From assembly GCA_000611775.1 (NCBI GenBank), contig KK106981.1, forward strand, positions 6,966,312 through 7,030,311: 64,000 nucleotides of DNA, read 5' to 3'. The notes beneath the pieces are model-generated. The model saw only the letters and a list, made by a program, of their open reading frames with translations. It was not told where the DNA came from and did not search any database. The stretch's first letter is position 1. Every line of letters begins with the position of its first letter. Below are positions 34,097 to 46,061 of the stretch, piece after piece. Origin of the DNA: Umbilicaria muhlenbergii (taxonomy: Eukaryota; Ascomycota; Lecanoromycetes; Umbilicariales; Umbilicariaceae). A program made the position numbers and the translations under genes.

Positions 34097-35278
34097 ATGA
34101 ATCGACTGCCACCAATTGCAAGTCTCATGTCTCCTCCGGAAGCCAAACCACTCGACACTTTCAGTCCTATATCCAGTCCTGCGAAGTTACCAGTTTCGAA
34201 TTCTCCATCCTCCTTTACTCCAGACAACACTTTACCTCCCATCTCCGACTGCCGCTCTCCAAGCATCAACGCAATGAAAGTCCTACCATCGCCACCAGTA
34301 TCGCCGTGGCCATCAGAAGGGAAAGAGGAGGATGGGCGGTCAAACAAGGTCGAGGACGACTCAAACAAGGTCTATGCGACGCCAGATCCAGTGCTTTACC
34401 CCAGCAGCGATGCTGGCACTGAAATAGCGGCTCATGAGCCACTCTTCCCAGTCGAGCCAAGCCTCGCCGATGCTGAAGACCTCGTCACCCAGCATATGGC
34501 ATCTCGCGTGACCGAGTTCAGCCGACCGATCCACCAGCCAACACGGGAGGAATACTTGCTGGCCCTTTCATGCGTTCCTATTGTTGGGCGTGGTTATAAT
34601 CGCAATCCTGGCGCCTGGCTGAAGAGACAACGTGACGAGATTGAGGAGCAATATTCTCAAACCAAGCGTATCTGCGGCGCACCGGCTTCAAAGCACTCTT
34701 CAGCAAACGTCAGGATAGCGCCTGCTCCATCCCAAAGGCAGCCGAAGAAGCTTGTCAGGACAATCTCGGCCGCAAGCCCGACAGTTCCAACCATCCGAGT
34801 CAAGCGAGCACCAAAGCAGTCCCCCAAGGCGAGGCTACTGGAATCTCCCAGAATTGGTAGATCCGCAACTCCCGAAACACGAGTGACCGGCATGAAGCGT
34901 CCCGAAGACACGGATTACAATGCACTACCTGATTTTGCTCCGTCCACCTCGACTTTGCCCAAGGGAAACGCCAAGTGTTTGAAAGCGGACTGGGGTAGTA
35001 CAAATCCACTCAACCTCAGCAACGATCCCGATCGCCACATGCTGCACGAATCAGAAATACATCTCGCGAGCACACTCCGGCTGTCTTGCGCCACCTATCT
35101 TTGTAGCAAGCGACGGATCTTCGAAGCTCGTCTTAGGGCCTTGAATATCGGGAAGGAGTTCAGGAAAACCGATGCCCAACAGGCTTGCAAGATCGACGTT
35201 AACAAAGCTAGCAAGCTCTGGACCGCTTATGACAAGGTCGGATGGTTCAACAAACACTATTTCGAGCAGTATCTATGA
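34097..35278 (+). CDS. SWIRM-domain protein, Fun19-like
   Basis: Single exon, 393 aa. The C-terminal ~90 residues form a SWIRM domain, an alpha-helical module found in chromatin proteins that binds DNA or histones: HESEIHLASTLRLSCATYLC, then SKRRIFEARLRALNIGKEFR, QQACKIDVNKASKLWTAYDK and VGWFNKHYFEQYL. The N-terminal 300 residues are Pro/Ser-rich and look disordered, with SPPEAKP and PSPPVSPWP clusters. The architecture of a disordered N-terminus with one terminal SWIRM matches fungal Fun19-type proteins, which are thought to act in nuclear regulation. The start is the first ATG after a long C/T- and CA-rich leader. Confidence 0.85.
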   Translation: MNRLPPIASLMSPPEAKPLDTFSPISSPAKLPVSNSPSSFTPDNTLPPISDCRSPSINAMKVLPSPPVSPWPSEGKEEDGRSNKVEDDSNKVYATPDPVLYPSSDAGTEIAAHEPLFPVEPSLADAEDLVTQHMASRVTEFSRPIHQPTREEYLLALSCVPIVGRGYNRNPGAWLKRQRDEIEEQYSQTKRICGAPASKHSSANVRIAPAPSQRQPKKLVRTISAASPTVPTIRVKRAPKQSPKARLLESPRIGRSATPETRVTGMKRPEDTDYNALPDFAPSTSTLPKGNAKCLKADWGSTNPLNLSNDPDRHMLHESEIHLASTLRLSCATYLCSKRRIFEARLRALNIGKEFRKTDAQQACKIDVNKASKLWTAYDKVGWFNKHYFEQYL

Positions 35279-36281
35279 CCGGGTACCAATACGCACGATC
35301 ACGCATTACAATATCTCTCTCCTCCTCTCCATCAACGACAGTTAACGGCAACGATAGCTTTAGGTTTGGGCGCAAAGGCAGCCGGCTGCCCTTTCGGTTT
35401 GGGTCTTTATTTACTTATTGCATATCATGGATACTGGGATTTGGGTTCTGGCACGCAACTCTAATTGTGACGACTCTTCTCAGATTGTGTTCGGGGGTCT
35501 GGGTAATGCATGCATGGACGTTGGGCTGGATTTTTGGCATTTGCACTCCCCTCTGATACCACATCTTGCGTCTTTGAATAAGATCTCGGTTACTCTCGAA
35601 GCTTGGTGGTTATTGGCTTCGAAGCCGACTTATACGGTCTTGCTGTCAGGTTTAGCAAGGTTACGACCTTTGTCGTGAGGATGATATGCCGAAGGCCTTT
35701 GAAATTGAAATTGTCTGGCCTGGCTGACTGCATATTTTGCACATCCTGTCAGTCTCGGAGACAGACGCTTTAGATAGATCCTACTCTATGTAGCTCTACT
35801 TAAAATCTACATATAGATACAGCCACGTGGGACAATTTAGTGTGATATGTCGGTGCTGTATTACCCGATGGAACCAGGAACGGTCTTCTGTATTTATGCG
35901 ACTGTTTTGAATCCCGATACAGAGACTCGCTTACTCCACTTCTTATAGATATCGAGCGGAACGTGGCGAAAATCCGTATGTGGGCGCCCAAGCCCGCACT
36001 TAGAGTAATCCAGGGTCATGGCCGCAAATATTCTGGTCATGTCCAGCGTTGCTGCTATGAGAACGGTAGCCTGTGTCACGTGTGTATCGGACTTCCAGGA
36101 CCGCAGCAAGGCTGAGGCTGTCCGCCGCGCTGACTAAGCTCAATGGTACGGAGTTCGTATGCGCGTCAGCCTTACCCTGTGTGCCAGAAATACAGCGCTC
36201 GGGGGTATTGGAATTGTCTCACTCTCTTTGGGATCTGATAGTTATACTCACCAAGAAGTACATGCTTGGTCATATCCGGAG
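35279..36281. other. Intergenic between the SWIRM and CDC50 genes
   Basis: 3' region of the SWIRM gene and promoter of CDC50. No coding frame or repeat stands out. Confidence 0.5.
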
Positions 36282-37867
36282 ATGTCGCAGACCCAAGCGG
36301 TCCATACGGACTCGATAGGCAGTCAAGATCCGAACAACGAGGTGGAGAAGAAGGCAAAGAGCAGGAAGCCAGCAAGTGAGATTGCGAAACCTACCATTAG
36401 GCATATCTGGGCGGACATTGGGGAGCTAACGAGAGGTCTTGAGCTTCGCAGATACTGCGTTCCGACAACAGCGACTCAAGGCGTGGCAGTGAGTGCCTCT
36501 TGTGAACACACAGCAAGATACTTTCCCCGGGATGCTGACGAAGATGTGCCAGACCTATCCTCACACCGAAAACCGTGCTACCTCTCTTCTTTGCGATCGG
36601 TGTCATCTTTGCTCCCATAGGCGGGCTGCTGCTCTACGCCAGCGCACAGGTGAGGCATTCGGCAACTCGAAAAGATAGAGAGAAACAGACGGCGGCCCTG
36701 CCCGGTTTCGACCCTTTACTAAATATGTCAATAGGTGCAAGAGATCGCACTTGATTACTCCGACTGCTTCAGCGCACCTCCCACTTTCACCGACATACCC
36801 AGTGGCAAAGTCTCGACATACTTCAAGTCTTCCAACTGCACCAAGTCCATCACACCACAATGGAAGCTTGGTTCGCGCAAGGTCGACTACTCCCCTTACG
36901 GCACGACTCTTGACAGTCCCATATGCTCTTTGCAGTTTACCATCCCGGACAACATTGGGCCGCCAGTTCTGTTCTATTATCGTCTTACCAACTTCTACCA
37001 AAACCATCGAAGATATGTCAAGTCGTTAGATTCCAATCAACTGTCGGGAGATGCCGTACCAGCATCAACCATCAAAGGGGGATCTTGTGATCCGCTACGC
37101 CTGGGTCCCAATGATAAGCCATACTACCCTTGCGGCCTCATCGCCAATTCCTTTTTTAACGATACCTTCTTCAATCCTGTTTTGACCAATGTCAGAGACA
37201 GTCCTGCAGGGAACATGACGTACAATATGACCAACAAAGGCATTGCTTGGGACAGCGACAAGTCCTTATATGGGAAGACAAAGTATCCCATCAACGAGAT
37301 CGCAGTTCCGCCCAACTGGAAGGAGCGCTGGCCAGATGGATATAGCGCAGAGAACCCGCCCCCGGATCTTTCCAACTACGAAGAATTCCAGGTCTGGATG
37401 CGCACTGCTGGCTTGCCAGCGTTTAGTAAACTCGCCCTGAGGAACGATAACGAGACCATGGCTTGCGGGACGTATCAAGTTGATATTGCGCTAAGTACTG
37501 TCTATATCTACCTTGACTAAACCGAGCATCAATGACTAACCTACTCCGCAGACTTTCCTGTCACGGAGTATGGAGGGACCAAGTCTATTGTGATCTCCAC
37601 TCGCACGGTCATGGGAGGGAAGAACCCATTTCTTGGCATTGCGTACATTGTCGTCGGTGGCATCTGCATTGTCCTCGGAGCACTGTTCACCGTAACGCAC
37701 CTCATCAAACCTAGGTTCGTCAACCTCCTTTCGACCGTCTTGCTTGCGGCGTACTGACCGTCGGCCCAAGGAAACTTGGCGATCATACTTATCTGTCATG
37801 GAATAATGATCAACCAAGTACAGCGACTGCAACTGGCGTGTCACGGCCAGGCAATGACGCGGCGTAA
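36282..37867 (+). CDS. cdc50: Cdc50/Lem3-family P4-ATPase (flippase) subunit
   Basis: Cdc50 proteins are obligate partners of P4-ATPases that flip aminophospholipids to the cytosolic leaflet; they are needed for ER exit of the complex. Six exons: 36282-36375, 36452-36488, 36553-36649, 36735-37494, 37552-37714 and 37771-37867; 415 aa. The spliced N-terminus gives [20 protein letters not shown], a family hallmark, then TM1 ([20 protein letters not shown]). A large lumenal domain follows with N-glycosylation sites (NCT, NDT, NMT twice, NET) and the Cys-containing motifs PCGLIANS and GTYQVDI. TM2 is [21 protein letters not shown] short cytosolic tail contains [10 protein letters not shown]. The whole topology is present. 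Exon 2 is only 37 nt. The symbol is by family; it may correspond to any of the yeast Cdc50/Lem3/Crf1 paralogues. Confidence 0.93.
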
Positions 37868-38548
37868 CATAGGTCTTTCCTCTCTGCGATTTACCTTGCC
37901 ACACTGTTGATCTTCTCGGCGTTGGGGTCTTGTGGTTTTTAGGCGTTTCTTCTATGCCAAGAACGTCACGATCGTGTAGTCGAAAATCTGATCTTCATTA
38001 TGTCAAACACCTCTGTTTCTCTTGAACGTGTCCGCAAACGCTCAGATTTGCCTAATGAGCTGACGCGGCGTACAAGATTGACAACGATGGATAGATGACA
38101 CGAAAATGGACGGGTCCCACTCTTGGAATGCATTATTCATTATTCCTGCAAACGGCGTGTGAAGAGGCTGTAACCTTAACCTGCAGAAGCTACACGCTCG
38201 CTGATTGGGACGTCGCTGACAAGTTGACAACAAATAGCAGGAGGGAAACCTAAAGGCTGTTCGAGACCTAGCAAATGCCTCTTATGCGGAAGCTACGCCT
38301 GTGTCCACAGGGCAGTAGAGTTTACGGCTCTTGCCTTCTGTGGTTCGCCATGTTCAGAAGCGCACTCGAGTACTTAACTGGCACGTCTGGGGCATGGCTC
38401 CCACCTGACCATCTTTCAGCTGATATAATTATATTGTCACTCTCTAACCCTTATATAAAACGTGTCGAACCAGCTTGTCGGTATCGCCACAGAGGCACCC
38501 CACGGAAACCCTTCATTCCAGAGGCGCAAATAATTAAGTGTCTTCACC
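37868..38548 (+). promoter_or_regulatory. Upstream region of the M43 protease gene, with TATA box
   Basis: 681 bp. A TATATAAAA element at about 38451-38459 lies roughly 90 bp before the start codon, a usual TATA position. Otherwise nothing is recognised. Confidence 0.55.
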
Positions 38549-39683
38549 ATGTGGTTCATCTTCAGCTTCCTCGTTCTTTGTCTTACTGTTTCCATCCCCA
38601 ATGCCGGTGTCCATGCAGCTGCGCCGCCGAAGGTAGTCTCCGCAATTCCAGCCAGAGAATGCGGAACGGGGCCGCCCAGTGCGGCACTCCGTCAGTCACA
38701 TATTGAGCTGGCTCAGGAGGAGAAGCTGCTGCCACGTAAGACAAGCCCCAGCCAGACGATCATGGTCGATACAGTCTTCAACATTGTCAGCACCACCGAT
38801 CAAGCGAAGGCGGTCACAAGTGGCATGGTTACGACGCAGGTAAGTTGGTTGGACTCCTGTCAACGAGCCCGAAGCCTCTGCCACACGCCAGTCCTGTCCC
38901 CTGAACTCGGGCTGTCACTGCCCACTGATCGCACCGCATTTGGCACGTTGCTTTCTAACCCACCCTTTCTCGCCCAGCTTGCCCAACTCAACGCTGCGTT
39001 CTCGCCCGCCAACATCCAGTTCCACCTGATCAGCACCACATACACGGTCAACAACGCGTGGGCCACAGGCTCCAACGACGCCGGCATGAAGAACGCTCTC
39101 CGCCAAGGCACCTACGACACACTAAACATCTACTTCCAGACCAACCTCACCTCGTCCACCACGGCGCCCGGCACCGCCCTCCTCGGCTTCTGCACCCTGC
39201 CCACGAACGTGACCTACGGCTCCCCCCCCGTCGAATTCCCGCCGTCCGACTACGCCTCCGACGGCTGCAACATCCTGGCGGGTACGATGCCCAAGGGCCC
39301 CGTGAACGGGTACAACCAAGGCAAGACGGCCGTGCACGAGGTCGGGCACTGGTTCGGCTTGCTGCACACTTTCCAGGACACGACGTGTTCGGCGTCGAGC
39401 GCGGGGGATTATATCGACGATACGCCGCAGGAGAGCTCGGCGACGAGTGGGTGTCCCACGGGGAAGGATAGCTGTCCGAATTCGCCGGGCGTGGATCCGA
39501 TTAATAACTACATGGACTATTCGACTGACGCTTGGTGAGTTGTGGCTTTTTCTTCGCCTGGTTGGGTTGGTGCTGGGTTTGACGTGCTAATGGATATTGC
39601 GTGGTAATAGCTACACGCAATTCACGCCGATGCAACGGACACGGATGCAGCAGATGTGGAAGCAATACCGGGCTAATCTGTAG
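38549..39683 (+). CDS. Secreted M43 (pappalysin-like) metalloprotease
   Basis: A zinc endopeptidase of the MEP1-like family, acting outside the cell. Exons 38549-38839, 38978-39534 and 39611-39683; 306 aa. A signal peptide covers about residues 1-25 (FIFSFLVLCLTVSIP...). The zinc-binding and catalytic motif HEVGHWFGLLH is at residues 217-227, and the downstream Met-turn region reads NYMDYSTDAC. Cysteines flank the catalytic region, as in the family. The N-terminal 60-80 residues are probably a propeptide. The first intron (138 nt) is a multiple of three without a stop, so retention would insert 46 residues in frame; GTAAGT, CTAAC and CCCAG signals and the family's TTQLAQLNAAF join favour splicing. 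It is convergent with SPT16. Confidence 0.92.
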
Positions 39684-40772
39684 ATACTGGACGTGGCGAG
39701 TTCCAGATGGAACAACGACGTTTTAGCGGAGAATGTGAAAGGTTTTTGGGTTGGGGGAGCGGACGGTATATACAACCAGTGGTTGTTTTGTAAATATCGG
39801 TATCAAGCATTGACGTTCTCAGTCACTCCGCGCTCGTGCTATCCGATGCACCTGACGCAGGTTGCCCGTAGTCTTTATCACTGATACTTCCAACATCTGT
39901 GAATACTCTCCTTCACACCAATCGTGAAAAAATCCGTAGAGCGTCCAACAAGGTTCGCAAAAAGAATGCTCTTCGACATAGTCACGTTCCGAGCCATCGC
40001 CAGTACAAGGGTCCCCCCCCCCTTCCTATTTCCTGCGCAAATGAAAGCACATACTGCCTCAAACTCAATCTCCATTCACCTAGCACTGTAATCATCGCCA
40101 TTCATTCAGGCGTGACAACATTATCCACAGCCCTGCCCCAGACGCGACACCCGCAGACCGTTTTCTGGAGAACTGACGATATCCCCCACGTAAGAACAAA
40201 GAAAAACACAACCCCGAATACGTTACTGATGAGCTCAAGATCGACAGGCCGGGGATCCCGAATAACCTTACCTGGATCATCGGGTTCGCGGAGGCGGGCC
40301 AGCCACATCGCCGCATGCGGCAGTGGAGTCACGGAATTGTGTGAGAGTTCGGGTGGGGCGGGGCGGGGCGGGGAAAGCTTCCGGTGGGAATGAGAAGCGC
40401 ATTGGGGATAAGGTTGAGCATGGGAATGCGGTGAAATCTGATAGGGTTTGGGTAGCATCGGACACCCGACACCTGGCTTGTTTTCCGGGTAAATTTGGGT
40501 ACAGGCATGGGCGTAGATTCATGTATCCAAAAAAAGCTTCCATCCAATTTGGCACGTGGTATTGCAGACTCTGTTATACAGAGTGCTTCCATTATTGCAG
40601 TCAGTGTGGCATCATAGGCGCACTAAGGCCAGGCACCAAAACCCAGCTTACCATTCCCCTGTCACGAACCGGTGGCGCACCGATATGGAGGACTTATCCT
40701 GCCAATCCCAGATCCATAAAAAAGCCGTGAACAATAAAGAGAGAATACCCTGTTTCCTGCTCCAGGTTATGA
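39684..40772. other. Intergenic between convergent genes
   Basis: Between the 3' ends of the protease and SPT16 genes. It holds a short GGGGC tandem (about 40353-40373). No coding frame supported. Confidence 0.5.
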
Positions 40773-43700
40773 TCACCTCTTCCGCTTCTTCCCCGAATCC
40801 TCATCATCTAACCCCCCTTCCCTGTCCTTCTTCTTCGCCTTCTTCTCCAACTCATCCCAATCCTCCCCTGCAGAGTCCGAGGCCGCACTTGCATCGTCAC
40901 TGGCTTCCGCCGAGGCGTCGTCATCAAAGTCCGAGTCCTCCTCCGAGGATTCTTCCGAAGCCGCAAGCTCCGATTCCGACATCTCGAAGGCGGATTCCTC
41001 TTCCTCTTCGGATTGGTCTTCGTCGTCGGACTCCGCCGCCAGAAAAGACCAGCCACCGTCGGCGAAGAACTGGTGTGGATCTGCCGTAACCGTCTTCATG
41101 ATCGTGCCCCAGTTCAGATTCAATGGACCTTCAGTGAAAGGAATGTTGACCGAGTCAAGCCAATCCTTGACTGACTCCAAAGACTCGACGGGAATGGTGT
41201 TGACGTGCACCGGTGGACGGTGGAAGTCTTTGAAGACAAAGACCATGTCGAAGTTTTTCAGCCCAAATTGCACACGTTCGAGGTGGGCAACCTCAATTTC
41301 GTCCAAAGTGACCACGGTAAAGGGCGGCTCTGTCAGCTGCACGAGACAGTCGGTGGTGGGTTGACAAAGGACACTTGACCGATTTGGTACACCATTGAAC
41401 CCCAGGTCTCGGAAGGGTATGTCGACCGAGACGCCGTCGTCAGATTGCTGGATCTTTTCGGCAAAATTCTTGAATTCTCTATCGAGAGCTGCCCTCCTTC
41501 TCCTCTCTTCTTGTTCCTGTTCGAACTCCTCCTCATCACCATACCGATGCTTCCGCTTGCGGTTTCCTGTCTCGTCGAACTGCATATCTGTGGCTTCGCG
41601 GTAAAACTGAACGTCCTTTGCCTTCTTCTTTCCTATCATGATGGGATTCTTGAGGTGGACATGGATAATGACGATTAGCTCGTGAGCGCATGGTTGGAAG
41701 AACAGATGCTTGACGTTGCTAAAGAGCACATCGATGTTATTTCCACGGTGGTCGCGGTATCTTAAACCATTGTTGTGGATTTCCACCTCTCCTGGGATAC
41801 GCTTCCCATCCATAGCAGGCCGCACAAACACGTTTTCGAGGCGGGCCGGCTTACGATCTGTGATGGTTAGCAGTTATCGTAAGAAAAGTGACAGCGATGC
41901 TCACTCCTTATTTCACTTAGCTTCTCCTGTTCAACTACGTCTTCCATCTCCTTCTTTTCCTGCTCTCGTCGGACCGCGTTCTTGCGCAGTTCCGTGATTT
42001 CCTGTGAGATATTCTGCATTCTATCGGCGTCCTTAGATCTGAATGTCAGACTCCTAACGAAGTGTGCTGATGCGTCCTCAAACGGTTGATCATCCTTTCT
42101 CCCGACACCCTGGCCAGGAGATAAGAAGTTGATCCGCAGGTAGGCGAATTCGCCCTCATCACTCTTGCTAGCGTTCTTGATAGTATTGATGTGGAAGGGC
42201 ACTGGCCGGCCCATTATTGGGAGGACGACAGTGGAAGTCTTCGTATCAACAACTATGACAAGGTCCTTGACTCGGGAGGGAAATTGGTTATCGCGCTTGT
42301 ATGACTCGAATCTCTTGAACTTCTTTTGAGTCACGCCATTTTGGTCACCAGTCGCCTCACTGTAGCGCTCCAGGCCTTCTTGCTGCTTCTTTTGTGCGAG
42401 TTCTCTTTGGTGCTCTCTTCGCCGAGCTTCAGCACCCTCGTCTACCTGGGTATTTCGCTCGGCGCGAAGCTTCGTCTTGGTAATATTGCTTGCGGCTACA
42501 GCACCGACTTTGGAATCTTTCTTCGCTTTGGCTTTCGGGGCTGGTTCGTCCACCTCTTCATCCTTGAAGAAAAAGGAAGTTGACTCGAGATCCGATGGAG
42601 CAGCACCAGTGAATATCACTGGTTCATCGCCACGCTTGATGCGTACTGTGTCCGAAACAAGGAGCGAGTAGGTTTTGCTGTGCTTGTCTTGAGGCTCCGG
42701 GTTCTGGATGTCGCTGAAGCCTGTGGTGATACAAAGGGTCATGCCATCCTTGAGTGTCCTGGTATTTTTCGCGTTGAGTATCAGCGTGCTGTCTCGAGTC
42801 TCAATTCCAATGCCACCACCAGCGTTCCTCAGGAAATGCTTTTCCATGTCAGGCTTCTTGGTCTTTATGATCCCCAAAGCCTTGTTGTACAGATCCTTGA
42901 CAGCCACTCCTTCCCGAGCGTCTTTTAGAACCGCCTGATGAACGTCCAGTAATAGCTTGTAGTTGCTCTCCTGTGACTTGTTGGGATCCACCAGATAGGT
43001 ACGTGCGACAATTGAGCAATAGCTCTTGTATCTGAGACCCATACCCGCGATGATGGTCCCAGCATGTAAATTGTTGTTATCCGGTTGGGCGGTTAGCTTC
43101 AGATCATAATTGCCGCCACTCTGAATGACCGGCCCGTACGTCCAGTCAAGCTGCGCTGCATCAAAGTCTGCGGGTAGTTTGGTTTTCAGCCCCTGGAAAA
43201 ATTTGGTATCGTCGATCTTCTGGTCGATAGTCTCTGCAAGCTGCTTGTGGGTCACTTTCTTTTCGGCATCGAGAACCTCGGACATCTCTTCCACAAAGAA
43301 TTCGGCCATCAGCGCGGTGCAGGCCTTCGAAGCATTTCGCATGGACCGCTGCATGATATTAGAACCGCGTGTAGTATGCCTTGGTGCTAAGAACTTACAA
43401 GCTCGTTTTCGTCCTTAATGGCCAAAGCCGCCGCCGAAAGGGCGGTTGTGATGTCTACCTCCTCCACCTCTTTCGAGATTTCTCCGAATACCTTCTTCCA
43501 CTCGTCTGCGAATGGACCAGAAGATGTGTCCTTCGCAATGACGCCAACTTTTTTCTGCCCTTATATGAGCTTGAGTCTACAGTACCGGTGATAACGGCCA
43601 CTTACCCCTGCTCCTTTGATAACATCCAAGCACTTCTCCCAGTGTTTCGCGTTCTGATCCGCATCTTTGCCCCGGACAAGGATCTCGATTGGAACCTTAC

Positions 43701-44118
43701 CACCCTTAAGAGGCTCGAGATGCTTGGCTGTGCATATAGTGTTAGAATCAACAAAATCGATAGGGGTCCTTTTCCATCATCGGCGTGATACCTTTCTTTG
43801 CAGTTGTGACAATGTAGAGAGCTTCGGTAGTGAGGACGAAGAGCGTAGCGGGAAACTCATAACCTAGGAGCCAGAACTAAGGCGCCACATGTTAGTCTCT
43901 TGAGACTCGTAATCAACATCAGTCCTGCTTCCACCTACATGCATAGCATTATTCTTCTGAAACGAGGTTGCCTCTTCCGTCTTGCCCATCAGGATGATTA
44001 TCGAGCCTGCGCCGCCGAACAACGCGTCGCCCGACCGCTTGTCTGCCTTCCATGCCGAGATGAAGTGAGCCAGACGATCCTGAAATGCCTGCTTGTCGAT
44101 CTTCACTTCTTCCGCCAT
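40773..44118 (-). CDS. spt16: FACT complex subunit Spt16 (histone chaperone)
   Basis: Spt16 with Pob3 forms FACT, which loosens and reassembles nucleosomes for RNA polymerase II and replication. Six exons: 44118-43939, 43876-43792, 43727-43606, 43554-43399, 43348-41905 and 41857-40773; introns are 47-64 nt; 1023 aa, the usual length. The N-terminus reads [20 protein letters not shown], followed by [14 protein letters not shown]. The aminopeptidase-like M24 fold is present ([20 protein letters not shown]) and lacks catalytic function in this family. The middle domain includes [20 protein letters not shown]. The C-terminal tail is strongly acidic ([14 protein letters not shown] onward) and ends in basic KKRKR. 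It is divergent from the carrier gene. Confidence 0.96.
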
Positions 44119-44606
44119 GTTCGCGAGTAGTCAAAACCTCGATGCAAACTTGTGGTAGAAGATGAGAAGTTGACGCCGATAAAGAGAGATGGGGATCGAG
44201 GTGGAGGTTGAGATGGAGGTAGAGGGGGGGGTGAGTAGGGATTAAAGTGAGAAGGATGGGAAGACGTGGCGGTCGTGCATTGCAATGTTTAAGGCCAAAG
44301 CAGCGAGCCGTGCAGCGCGTTTAAGTGCATCCACATTCCGCTTAGCGCCGGAGCTCCCTTGATGCGGCTCTGCAGATGAAGCTTGCTAAGGAACCAACTG
44401 GCATCTACCTCGTACTTGCTACTGCGACTGCGACTGCTATTCATCAAGTATTATTCTTACTCTATACTACATCGATTTTGTTTGGAGGGGACTGTCCGTT
44501 TCTGTGAAGTACATGAACTTCGTTGCGTACCTTATTGATATTTGAGCAATGATATAGTTTCAATGGCATTAGCAGTATCTCCGCACTTGAAAAGCTCATT
44601 TACAAT
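44119..44606. promoter_or_regulatory. Divergent promoter of SPT16 and the carrier gene
   Basis: 488 bp between start codons, oriented head to head. A pyrimidine-rich stretch faces the SPT16 side (44160-44240). No known operator recognised. Confidence 0.45.
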
Positions 44607-45993
44607 ATGGTCACAACCGCCGACCAAACCCCCACCAAAATCGATTTACCAGTACCCGCTAAACAGATTGGTACTGACGCTGAACGCAAAGACGCCCGTG
44701 GCAACGCGGCCACTGGAGCATCCGCCGCAGGCGTACGGGCTGTCAGCGCTCGACTTCTTACCTTTTACTTCAGAGCCCCAGCGAAAGCCTTTTTCCGTAC
44801 GCGTGTGGAGTGAGTGCTATGTCTGTAACAAGCCCATGCTTCAAGCAATAGCTCATTTGCTTCCAGCTACCTAGTATGAACCCCTTCTCAAGCATATGTA
44901 AGTTTCGCTAAGTGACCGCTCCAAGGCCTTTGCGAGAGCCATCAATCCCCGAGTGATAGCAAAAGAGTCTTGGTCATGGCGAATGACTACTCCTGGCCTT
45001 TTGGCTCATGCTGTAAAAACACATGGATGGGGTTTCATCCCCAACCAAATCCTTCCGCCTATGTTGGCCAATACTGGGTAAGAACCGTTAGAGTTCATCA
45101 TTCTTCACTTTACATTGATAACCACATCTAGGGTTGGGGCGGTTCTCTACACATCATATCTCCAGATATTGGCCGCGTTACATGAACCCTCGTCACAGTC
45201 GACCAAGAGAATCTATCCTCCGCCACCGGTCTACTGCACATATACCGCTGGGTTCTCGGCTGGTGCCATCCAATCTGTCGTTGCTGCACCACTGGATGCT
45301 CTGCAGGTGCGCTTCAGTACAAGCGATATACTCGAAGGACACCATAAGAACATGTGGCAGTGGGGACGACACAAACTTAGCGAAATTGGTATCCGAGGAA
45401 TGTTCTCTGGCTGGGGTCTATCGTTCTTAAAAGACTCATTTGGTCATGGGGCGTTCTTTGCGACTTTCGAGTATGTGAAGGCACAGAGCTACTACGGCTT
45501 CGTAACTCGATACTATGGGTTCTTGAAACTCAACACAAATGCTCACTCATATCGCAGAGGTCCTGATAGCGATGAAGGGGTCCTCACTATCAGGCCACAC
45601 TTCGCCCTTGAACCTGCTTTCCTGATGCTTGCAGGTATCGGTGCTTCAATCATGCAACAAACTGTTCAACATCCGCTCAACCTGATTCAAAATATCCACT
45701 ATGGACGATTGGAATCGCTCGACTATCAAGCAAAGCTGCAACCCTCTGGGAGGCAGATGCTCGACAATTATTATCGGGCTTACGAGAAGACTTTCAAACA
45801 ATGTCAGATACAGGCTAACCGCTCCGGAGGATGGCGGAAATGGCTCTACCGAGGGTTTTTCATGAACACCCTTAAGCAGGTGCCAAGCACAAGTGCTGGT
45901 TTGGTGATTTTTGAACTGGTCAGGAGAATGTATAGCAACAACGCCGAAGCTGTCCGGATCGAGAAAGATGGCTATGACATTCTCCTGGCGTGA
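44607..45993 (+). CDS. Mitochondrial carrier-like (SLC25-related) membrane protein
   Basis: Four exons: 44607-44809, 44867-44873 (7 nt), 44926-45077 and 45132-45993; 407 aa. The micro-exon (C TAC CTA) is needed: it gives RVDYLAFARAINP and keeps the frame, while other joins meet a stop. Carrier-like signatures are GFSAGAIQSVVAAPLDALQV with the PxD motif near residue 173, FSGWGLSFLKDSFGHGAFFA, and a second repeat GIGASIMQQTVQHPLNLIQ. This is an atypical, diverged carrier: the third PxDxx[KR] signature is not obvious and the N-terminal 120 residues are not carrier-like. Location in the inner mitochondrial membrane is inferred; the substrate is unknown. It is convergent with the small secreted protein gene, 68 bp apart. 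Confidence 0.8.
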
Positions 45994-46061
45994 AACTAGC
46001 CAATGGAGACTTCTTTCAGGAATGCAGGTCCAGTCACTTGGACAGAAACCGCCCGGGCATC

